Part shown: in pieces, positions 53,069-61,873 of the stretch | Layout of the letters: every line of letters starts with the position of its first letter | Position numbering within the stretch: position 1 is the first letter of the stretch | Assembly: GCA_944739405.2 (NCBI GenBank) | Contig: OX123187.2 | Location: 75,996,450 to 76,060,449, forward strand | Direction: 5' to 3' | DNA length: 64,000 nucleotides | Origin: Euclidia mi | Lineage: Eukaryota; Arthropoda; Insecta; Lepidoptera; Erebidae | Translations under genes and position numbers: made by a program | The notes under the pieces: model-generated | Database searches by the model: none | What the model saw: only the letters and a program-made list of their open reading frames with translations | Told to the model about the DNA's origin: nothing

Positions 53069-54672
53069 CTATCGCATGAAAACACAATATATCTCATAAG
53101 TTATACATATATAAATTAGATTGTTAAATGCGATTGCCAAGTCAATATATTTATGCTTTGATAAATAAGTAAGTTTTGTTAGTATATACAAACTAGGCAC
53201 TGTTAGTACAGAAAAATTTGAAAAATGTTGCCTACAAGATTCTCTTTGAGAAATACGGTTAATAGTTCTGATTGCTCTTTTTTGAAGAATGAATGCTTTA
53301 TATGTATTTATATATCTAAAACTATTTCCCCAAAATTGTACGCTATATAACAATCTTGACTCCACTAAGGCATGATATACCGTTTTTAAGGTGGCAACAT
53401 TAAATTCGTCTCTTAAACTTCTTAGTGCGTAGCAAGCAGAAGAGATAGTTGCGTCAATTGCCTTCATTTCTTCCTTCCAGTTTAGAAAATAATCTATGTA
53501 TACCCCTAAAAATTTTACTGAGTTTACAAGTTCTATTTTATCTCCATTTAATATTATATTTAGGTTATCTGTGCCTCTTACCGTTGATTTAAATAGAAGA
53601 ATGTTTGTTTTCTTTGTATTTATGATAAGCCTATTTGCAGTAAACCAATTGTGGAATAATTCAAGGGATGTATTTATTTTTAAATTTAAGGTTTCTAACG
53701 TATTTGAAGTTATAACGGCGTTAGTGTCATCCGCAAAAACAACAAGACCAACATCAGACTTATATTTGCTTAAATCTTAATATATAAAATCCTTGCGTTA
53801 CTGACTGACTGACGGACACGCTACAGCCGAAACTATTGGGCGCAGGAAGCTGAAATTTGGCATGTATGTTCCTTGGGGACCGTAGGGGTGCATTAAGAAG
53901 GAGTTTCCCGAAATTCCCACGGGATTGGCCAAATCGGGTAAATAAAAAAATATGCAGGTGTAGCTGCTGGCGTCCTCTAGTAATTTAATAAGTCATTGGT
54001 AAAAATTATGAATAAAATTGGCCCTAGAATAGATCCTCGCGGGACACCTGTAGTGACATTTCGAATATGAGATCGGTATACCTGTTGACACTGGTTTTTG
54101 ATTATCTCCTTAATTTCAACATACATTTTTCTGTTATGGAGATATGATTGAAATAACTGTAGTACCTTGCCTCTTATACCATAATGCTCCATTTTCATTA
54201 GTAGCAGCGTATAATCCACTGTATCAAATATGGAACTCAAGTCCAGAAATATTCCAGCTACCTTCATTTTGTTATTAATGTTTTCTAATACATCGTTAAT
54301 TAAAGTGTTAACAGCGTCTGCAGTACCTACACTTTTCTGATAACCAAATTGTCTTTTATTTAGTATTTTGTTTATATAAAGATGTTTAACCAGACGACAC
54401 TTTACTAGCTTTTCAAATATTTTTGATAGCGTTGGCGGCACAGATATTGGTCTGTTATTCTTTGGATTCGTTTGTAAACCTTTTTTATACAGTAGGATTA
54501 TCTTTGCTATCTTTAGTTGTTCTGGAAATACACTAGCTTCAAAACATTTATTAAAGAAGTTTGAAAAAGGTGAAGCCAGTATTTTTATGTGTTCCTTCAC
54601 AACTGAAATTGGTATGTCATCATATCCGCTAGAGCCTTTATTTGGCATTTGTCTTAAAATTTTTAATTTCAC
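53069..54672 (-). pseudogene. Reverse transcriptase of the CR1-like LINE, split by a Helitron-like unit
   Basis: Starts with NKGSSGYDDIPISVVKEH and KIILLYKKG...NNRPISVPPTLSKIFE, then GIFLDLSSIFDTVDY (motif A) and TGVPRGSILGPILFIIFTNDL (motif B). After the insertion at 53775-53980 the same protein continues with VVFADDTNAV (catalytic dyad intact, about 53740), TKKTNILLF, FLGVYIDYFLNWKEE (about 53480) and RLLYSVQFWGNS, ending at 53069. Apart from the insertion the RT core reads well, so this LINE is younger than LINE-N or under less decay. Confidence 0.82.
53775..53980 (+). mobile_element. Non-autonomous Helitron-like element, copy c, inside an RT gene
   Basis: 206 bp, A/TCTTAATATATAAAATCC at the start and CCTCTAG/T at the end. 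It splits the LINE RT between NDL and the ADD motif, and the host frame reads on when it is removed. This gives an exact insertion site between A and T. Confidence 0.75.
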
Positions 54673-56365
54673 TAGGTGTGACAGGAGGTAATATCATGTC
54701 ATTTATTACTTTATCTATACCTTTTTCTAAAAATATCTAGAGTCTTGTTCGTTTAAGTTGGATGGGCTGTGCTTATAAGTAAAAAGAAAATGTTTTGCGA
54801 ATATGCTTGCTATGGCACCAGGGTTATCAACCACATTTCCGCTTTCATTTTTCATTTTTATTTATTTTATCCTTCGTCTTATTTCTATGTTTATTGACTA
54901 CCTGCCAAATTTCCTTGCTTACAATATTAGCGTTTTGTATTTGTCTTGAAACCGCATTTTGCTTGGCATTTTTCATGAGTTTCCTAAATAATCGAATATA
55001 GTTAATCTTATATTTGATAATGCTTTTATTATTACAGTTGTTAGAATTTACGCAGAGTAACTGTTTCATTTTGCTTGATATTTTTATGCCTTTTGTTACC
55101 CATGTAATACCCATATTCTTATTTAAAAGCGATAAGCATCTACGCCTCTTTCTGACACTACTTTGAAAATGTTATTAAATTTAAGTAAAAAGCTATTTAT
55201 GCCCATCGTTGTCCAATCATGATTTAATATTAAATGTCGAAAATTATTATGGTTAGTCTTAGAAAATAATCGTTTGTCAATTTTAATTATATTATTTCGA
55301 TTTGATTGCTGAATATTACTAAGAATTAATTCTAATATAATCTATGTCAACATTTTTAATACACTGATTGTCAAGGTTTGTTATGAAATTGTCAATACAT
55401 GAACTTGAGTCTTTACGGACAAAAGTTGCAGTGTCTACGAGAGGTTTAAAGTTGTAGCAGCGTAAGATACTTATAAACTCTAATTTCTTTTTATTTTCTG
55501 ACATAAGATTGATATTAAAATCGCCACAAATTAGGCACTTTCTATGTAAAAAATAGTTAGAGAGTAGAAAAAAATTTTTCGAATTTGTGAATGAAGTCGT
55601 CAAATTTTTTTTCATCGGGACACCGATAACAGCAACAAATATATAAACCAGTTTCAATATCTTGCGTGCAACATACCTCAAAGCTTTTTGGCGTATATAA
55701 TCTATTTATTTGTAAACAATTTAGATTAGATTGGATTAGATTAGATAATGCTTTATTGTACACCATACACAGAAATTTTACAGAGACAAGAGAAATAGTT
55801 AAGTTTACAATTTAAATGCACAATGGGCAGCCTTATCACTAAAAGCAATTTCTTACAGGCAACAATTTACAACTTCTTTACTGTTTAGACCCAAGATTAG
55901 ACTGCCTCCACGCTTTTTATTCGTTCTTGTATTGTATGTAACAAGCTTGTAGTTAGGTAAATTAAATATAGGTGCAGATACAGGGTTTAAAAATGTTTAG
56001 TAATGCATATATAGTCTAACTTGATCTGCAATAATTGAATATATAAATCTAATTCATCTTTTTTGTTACTTACGCCACATAAATTTTGATGATAAATGTT
56101 CAAATTAGTTGTATCAATCGTTATGACACCGCAACTAGTATTTTTTTGATTGTCATTTGATGTTAACAAAGCATTATCCTCGAAAAAACTCGCAATCAGA
56201 AAAGTTAGTTTCTGTTTGAGTTGAAGCATCTACAACTGATGTTTTAGTACATGTGTTATATTCCGTCTGTACATTTACATTGCTATAGTTTTTTATCACA
56301 GGTTTACATAAGTCAACTTTGCTTAACTTAGAGAGATACAATGAGTAATCGATTTTATATTTCAA
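54673..56365 (-). pseudogene. Endonuclease region of the CR1-like LINE
   Basis: From 56229: IYHQNLCGVSNKKDELDLYI, the start of the AP-type endonuclease that nicks target DNA. Then the inserted LINE end, then ETGLYICCCYRCPDEKKFDDF (55557-55700) and CLICGDFNINL with SSCIDNFITN (55319-55681). The region 54845-55114 (KLMKNAKQNAV, KEIWQVVNKHRNK) is the linker before RT. Several frame changes. Confidence 0.72.
55730..55985 (-). mobile_element. Truncated LINE 3' end inserted in the endonuclease
   Basis: ATTAGATTGGATTAG tail, then AATGCTTTATTGTACACC and GCCTTATCACTAAAAGCAA, same family as 2818-2950. It lies between the two readable halves of the LINE endonuclease. The 5' limit is approximate. Confidence 0.6.
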
Positions 56366-56534
56366 ACGCAGTATTTCTTTACATAATTATTTGCTTGCGA
56401 CATTTTTATTGCAATGGGCTGAGGAATAATTGTCAGTTAAGTTCATATCAAATGATACATATTGAGTGTTTCGGAAATTATAACAAATATGTCTTAACAA
56501 ATTATTTAACATGGTGACATTCAAATACCTATTT

Positions 56535-57665
56535 TTATAGATTTTCCCTATTTGTGTTTTTCATTTGATTAAAAAAAATATACAGAACTGATTGAACTTC
56601 TATAGGAATGTGATCATTTGATCCTGCCCAAATTAACACGTAATCCGAACTGGTAAAATCATGCCACATTGTAACACATGGCTTAAGTATTTCGGACAAA
56701 GATGCATAAGGCTTTATAAACGATGTGATTTTAAACGTATTTCCGAGTATGTTTTGTATTAATTTTCTTAAACCGTAGCCATTTTGATCGGCAAATATAA
56801 AAATTCTGTGCTTGACACTGGTTAGTTGTTCGGGCTCCATCTTATATTGATTTATTTTTGAGCTGTGTTCGTAGTTCTTTAATACCACTTGACTAATATG
56901 TATAGTGCCACTCAGCTGTGAATCCACAATTGTTGCTATTTCTACATTTCCAACATTTTCTTGATTTTCATTATTTTCCAAGCGAAGACTGGGCGTAGAT
57001 TGTTGCGTTGTGATGGGCTGCAAATTATGTTCCGCAATTTTCACGAATGCGTTACTATTTACATTCAAGCTGGGGGTCTTAAAAAATTTTATGGGTTTGC
57101 TGATATTATATTCAGATTGAAAACCAGGTTCTCTCTCCTACAAGACATATTGGCAGTTCTCTTGAAGATGTCCTCGGTAAACAATTTTTCATATTCGTAT
57201 ACCTAAGTCGGATTCGGTACTGAGGTGAGTAAAATTTTACTGGTGTATTACATGTATAATTTTTTGTATCGCCGAAGCCAACAGATTTAAAAAACATCAA
57301 TTTTTCTGGTAATCATTTAACTCCTTTTTTAAATTTGTGTTCTTAATATTTAAATTATCAATTTCAGCATTTGCTATTTGCAACTCAATGTTCAACTTAT
57401 TTACTTTTTCCAACAGGTCCGTAAATTTGTCGTTAGTTATACTAATATTAGGTTGACTTTGGCATGATATATCCATGTCAAATTCACTGTCATTAAAATC
57501 CAGAAACTTTTTGTTCTCTCGTCGTTGTGTATTTATGTTATTGTCGAATTCATCCATGATTACCTCTGTATCTATCAACTTATTTCTTGATATACTTTCA
57601 AAAAGTGAATGGTATGTTGAGGCTCGAACCGTGACCCAAATATCAGCGGTCGCCGTGTATCGCAC
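56535..57665 (-). pseudogene. ORF1 of the CR1-like LINE (coiled coil and esterase-like domain)
   Basis: The first part (57297-57665) has an acidic start and a leucine/asparagine heptad region (LLEKVNKLNIELQIANAEI), a likely coiled coil. After a break, 56535-57068 has HRIFIFADQNGYGLRKLI and SDYVLIWAGSND, matching the SGNH/GDSL esterase-like fold carried by CR1-type ORF1 proteins. The first block reads ADQ instead of the usual GDS, so the Ser nucleophile position is lost. A frame break around 57100-57300 separates them. Confidence 0.65.
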
Positions 57666-58547
57666 AGAGAGGTTGGACGTTTAGACTAGAGAGAACATGC
57701 TCGCCATATTTCCTTATATCGAACGTGCAACTTGTAATGTCAGTTGGTCTTAGTTGGTTAATCATAACGTCAAATTACGCGTCTCATTTAAAGAGACATA
57801 GACTCCTTACAGACTCATATCTTTGACTGCATTCTCTAAATAGCCGTGCTGTCAAATCACATCATTAAGGAGTAATGGGATTTTACAGTGAAAGGAGATA
57901 TCGATGTTTTTTGAATGAGGGATAAATACGGCAACAAACTATCGGACATGAATGTAAAACTGAATCGTACCCGCAAGCTTCGGCGTGGCAGTCGGTTGCA
58001 CTCACGCCAAATGAGTTGTCAAAGTAATTCACTGCTGTACTAATATTTACATAAAAGCGAATCATTTGTGCTGGCGGATCACAAATCGGATTACCTACAA
58101 CTCTAAAAAATCGAGCAGTGTCCAACGTAAGCGATAGCAAGCAACGTGATATGATGTGACGCACACAAATTGCCAAAGCCTGCCGCATTAACCAATCTGG
58201 TATAATTCGTACAATACATAATCTAAGTGACAGTTTCTTAGCATCGCATCGCAACGCATCGCTCATTAGTTTATGAATACTTTTTGTCAATAGATTTTAT
58301 GGCTAAACCGAACAATTAAACACGTGAAATTTTTTAGTACTCTGTCTGTCTGGTAAATTTTTGCCTTTGCAAAGACTTACCTGTCCGGCGTCGACAGCAA
58401 AAACTACAATTTCAATATATTAGTTGTTTACTTAAATATATCGACACATACTAAAGTTAGACATTTGACCAAAAATATTTATCGATAAATCTACACTGTT
58501 ACGAACAACACTCGGTTTCCTAACTCTATGTTTTGTCTACTGTTTGG
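57666..58547. other. No supportable gene
   Basis: A 135-codon minus-strand open frame (57883-58290) has no recognisable domain. A weak tRNA-like stretch occurs at about 57975-58010. Probably old repeat sequence. Confidence 0.4.
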
Positions 58548-58847
58548 CTACCACGACGCTGCTATAAGAGCGTGCTGCTAAGCCCATCGACAGCTCTTTC
58601 TATCATACTGCATGTGCCATTAGAAAGAAGATATCAAACATAGCAACCGCTGTTGTTATTTAGTGTTACTTCTATGACTTAAGGTTATATTTCTTTGCTA
58701 CCACGAGGCTGCTATAAGAGCGTGCTGCTAAACCTATCGACAGCTCTTTCTATCATACTGCATGTGCCATTAGAAAGAAGATATCAATCATAGCAACCGC
58801 TGTTGTTATTTAGTGTTACTTCTATGACTTAAGGTTATATTTCTTTG
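58548..58847. repeat. Tandem duplication of a 150-bp unit
   Basis: 58548-58697 and 58698-58847 are head-to-tail copies differing by a few bases (CTACCACGACGCTGC against CTACCACGAGGCTGC). No ORF. GCTATAAGAGCG inside each is TATA-like, but I cannot assign promoter function. Confidence 0.85.
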
Positions 58848-58889
58848 GTATCGCATGTAACCACAGATACTTTGCGCCACAGAGTACCT

Positions 58890-59330
58890 TTTTACCCGAC
58901 TGCGCGACGCAAAGGAGGGTAATGTGTTTATCAGTCTATGTATGTATGTATGTATGTTTGTTTCTATGTGGCGTTCTAGAGACCAAATGCGTGGGCCGAT
59001 TTTGATGATTCTTACGTCAATCGATTCGTCTTAACCTTGCGAGTGTCACTAAAGACATGACAGTTAACAAAATTCACCACAGCGTCAACCAGACGCCATA
59101 TTGTCAAAATGAAAAAAAATATGTCGATGAACTATGTCAAGTGGGGTGTCGTTGAATAGGTATTTTAAAATCATCTTTAGGTTTAAAGGTAAAATAATAT
59201 TTTAGGATATATAACGATTTAAAGTTGTTTAACAAAACAATCATTCTCGATAATGTTGTTATTTATTGAATTAAGTTTTTACTCCAAGTATAAACGATAA
59301 AGAAACAAAAAAAACAGTGAATAACTAAAA
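58890..59330 (+). repeat. Interspersed repeat starting ACCCGACTGCG
   Basis: TACCCGACTGCG, AAGGAGGGTAATGTG, a (TATG)n run and CCGATTTTGATGATTC form a pattern I know from a widespread lepidopteran repeat. Its inverted end (CGCAGTCGGGT) is at 59558-59568, so the element may span 58890-59570. Confidence 0.5.
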
Positions 59331-59335
59331 AGTAT

Positions 59336-59598
59336 AAAATAATAAAAATATTTAAAGAAAAACAAAAAACCCGACTGCGTAAAAAATAACTTAAATAAAA
59401 ACTAAAAAGAAAGAAACAAGGCTAGTAGTTGAACGACTCACAGTCGGGGCCCATTCAAATTTTACCAATCAAATGTTTCCAAGGGGCCCCGACTGTGAGT
59501 CGTTCAACTACTAGCCTTGTTTCTTTCTTTTTAGTTTTTAATTAAGTTATTTTTTACGCAGTCGGGTTTTTTGTTTTTATTTAAATATTTTTATTATT
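59336..59598. repeat. Long near-perfect hairpin (about 115-bp arms)
   Basis: Arms at about 59336-59452 and 59483-59598, loop about 30 bp. Each arm includes CCCGACTGCG, a CTAGTAGTTGAACGACTCAC block and CAGTCGGGGCCC. Only small differences exist between arms. It is a foldback element or an inverted duplicate of the end of the ACCCGACTGCG repeat. A transcript would form long double-stranded RNA. Confidence 0.85.
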
Positions 59599-59599
59599 A

Positions 59600-61019
59600 T
59601 ATACGGAAACTTTGCGCGCTGAGTTGAAATTGTTGATCCTATTCGTTTTCATGGGATTGGTTACGTGTAATTGTAATAGATGTCGTTGGAAGTACTAACT
59701 TTAAGTATTTTAATATAATCGTTAAGGTTGCTCGCAACTAGGCCTGCTGGCTAAGTGTTATTTAGCGCAGTTAATAGATGGCGCTTAGTTAGAGTATGTT
59801 TATTGGAGTGTGTCTTAGTAAAAGTTTGAATAAAAAACGGTCGGTCGTAATCATTAACATTTTCTAAAATTTCACTGGACACTTTTTATAAACATTATTA
59901 GGTCAATAATAATTGTTGTTTTGATAATAAAGTAATGTTCACACTATTGAAATTGTCCACAACCGTCCGTGATTAAGTTTTAAGTAAAAATCACAACACT
60001 GATTTCACTATTAATACACTTCATCGTTTCTTTGCATAGTCTGATTATTTCTTAGAATTAACATTGTCACTGATCACTTGTGTACTTATGTCCCTTTTAA
60101 GTTGTTATTTAACACTTTTGATTAACTTTTTCCATTTTAAACAAGTTTTAAGCGCGGAGCTGCTTGTTAACTTGACGACTAACGCCATCTATATCTATCC
60201 TCTGACCAAGCTGGGTGATCATGCCTTGTGGACTGCAATCCGACGGGCGTTTTTGAGAAGTTGTACGTATAGTCATCGGGTGCGCAAACTCTGCTTGCAC
60301 GATTCAGAACTTTAGTTCCATCGTGTACGTTTAGGTGTCGCAGTGTTGATTGTCATCGCCGTCATATGATAGATGGCCTCAGTTATTCGTAGCTACCGAT
60401 GAAGTAAGGAGTAGTAATAATAATGTAAAAAACATTGAATCTATTGTATGTTGTTAGGGCGTGTCACTACACTTAACTCCGATTTTGATTGAGATGGTAA
60501 TAGCGTGAGGTTTGTAAGGATAGAAGCAAATGATGTTCTGTTGTTTCTGCCTACCCCGACGGGAAAAAGGCGTGAGCATATGTATTCATGGTAACAGTAC
60601 CTAAAACTCGCTATTCAACATCTACATAAGATACTATAGTACTTCAGCTCAACTAATATCAAATTTTATTAGTGTAAGTTCACTCGACTTTTCAAAGTTA
60701 TGTGCCTATTAAAAAGTTAGCTTAGGCAGCACCTGCATGCTTCAAAGTTAAACGTAATCTCCAAAGATGTGTGAAGTTGGCTAACTATGCCTGGTGAACG
60801 TTACAGTATTATATTATATTTTACTAAAGAAGTTGATCAGATTTTTGATGACTAAGGTGGTAGAAAAATATAATTACCTTAAATTGCATGTCCGTTTTTT
60901 TAACCTGCAATTTAGAAAATCAGAAGTAAGTTGCACGGTTAAAATTAATTACGCGTTTTAGTTTTCTATCCTTTAACTTAAGAACTGTAAACGTAGCTCA
61001 AGAAATTATCATTCTTATC
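59600..61019. other. Intronic, no supportable gene
   Basis: Fragments only: ATAGATGGCG-type motifs at 59774 and 60368, and a SINE tail-like CTGCCTACCCC...GGCGTGAG at 60545-60580. An 83-codon open frame at 60064-60315 matches nothing. Confidence 0.4.
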
Positions 61020-61195
61020 TATAGGTACATATTATAAGTAAGTCCTCCTTTCTTCCTGTCTATCAGTATAAACCTGATAAACTCAAAAACTACCAAACGA
61101 ATTTTTGTACGGTTTCACTAGGGCAGATAGTGTGGTTCCTGAAGTAGGTTTATGTGTATAATTTAATCTAGGCGCAGCCGCAGGCAAAGCATAGT
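61020..61195 (+). repeat. Possible Helitron-like repeat
   Basis: TCTATAGGTACATATTATAAG start, CTCAAAAACTACCAAACGAA middle, and GGCGCAGCCGCAGGCAAAGC near the end resemble lepidopteran Helitron consensus parts. Limits uncertain. Confidence 0.35.
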
Positions 61196-61445
61196 GAAAG
61201 AAGAAAAAACAGTATGCGGTGAATATCGCATCTACGACTTCTTTTTTAAGGACACCTAGATGTTATTTTTGACCCAAATGAATTTGGCTTTATTTAAAAA
61301 AATATTGTGAAGTACTTATATACTCTTGATTGTTCTGTTTCAACATTCAAAATACTGAAGCGTTGGATATTGAACATCAACAACTTATCTTGATAAAGTT
61401 TTCATATTTAAGATTTAATAATAATTAATGCAAATTTATTACCAG

Positions 61446-61511
61446 CTGCACATTTTTGAGTTCAAGAATCTGGAGGATCTTCAAATATTTGTGAAGCGAT
61501 ATCTTTACTTG
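61446..61511 (+). CDS. MINDY4-like gene, exon D
   Basis: 66 bp between TTATTACCAG and GTAAGT, phase 0 to 0, 22 codons: LHIFEFKNLEDLQIFVKRYL, then YL. In MINDY-4 the corresponding strand-helix (LTLHSLxxYEDLxxFL) directly follows the DGVxE segment of exon C. Too short to identify alone; phase and order make it convincing. Confidence 0.75.
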
Positions 61512-61689
61512 GTAAGTTAACAATATTGTTCCATATTAACAAAACGCTTTATTATAGAGGTACTTACTTATTGTACTGTGTATATAATAATATAAGTCTT
61601 TCGACTAAAAGATTTCTCTTACTGAACTTGATAGTTTTTTTATGTATTTCAATAAGACAAAATTATTTATTTTTATTAAATAATTTTAG

Positions 61690-61760
61690 TTCCAATCTGA
61701 AGATGCTGCGGGCGCTTTATTGTTGCTGTATGCGTGTGTGCTTTCAAGAGGATGTGAAAA
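61690..61760 (+). CDS. MINDY4-like gene, exon E
   Basis: 71 bp between TAATTTTAG and GTGAGT, phase 0 in and phase 2 out: FQSEDAAGALLLLYACVLSRGCEK. It matches the buried hydrophobic helix of the family (G.ILL.LSAILSR). Only 178 bp separate it from exon D. The next exon, which should carry the catalytic-His region, is beyond the piggyBac insertion and the window end. Confidence 0.75.
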
Positions 61761-61873
61761 GTGAGTGCTCCATATTTTACCAATATTTTCTTAGATATAT
61801 GAATTAGATCTCACATCATACAATTTTACTAAAACGGGTCTTATTCGCGATATTTAATTAATTTAAGGTATAA

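Larger units (their letters stand above)
53060..57665 (-). mobile_element. CR1-like LINE, near full length, interrupted twice
   Basis: Minus strand. A coiled-coil ORF1 start (57297-57665), an esterase-like ORF1 part (56535-57068), endonuclease (about 55300-56230), RT (53977-54672, continued 53069-53775). Interrupted by a truncated LINE end at about 55730-55985 and by the Helitron-like copy at 53775-53980. Many frameshifts. Confidence 0.75.
27785..61760 (+). other. MINDY4-family gene (probable inactive deubiquitinase, 4B-like), partial, at least five exons
   Basis: Five exons with GT/AG borders and matching phases join into one frame: 27785-27873, 29550-29779, 52657-52846, 61446-61511, 61690-61760. 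The product aligns with the catalytic domain of MINDY-4/FAM188B: the GEW and YGL blocks, the position of the catalytic-Cys loop, QAxLIKWLLF, the EIIWRCGG...AVVAL block, the DGV strand, the NLEDLQxFV helix and LLLYACVLSRG. MINDY enzymes cleave ubiquitin chains, preferring K48 links. Here the Cys loop reads NGARS with no cysteine, so activity is unlikely; vertebrate MINDY-4B is likewise annotated inactive. The first exon, the catalytic-His region and the C-terminus lie outside or remain unfound. Introns of 1.7, 22.9, 8.6 and 0.18 kb are mostly transposons. Confidence 0.78.

Noticed and set aside
57883..58290. 135-codon minus-strand open frame
   Set aside because: No domain, repeat-like surroundings, weak tRNA-like patch inside, no splice context. 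Probably chance.
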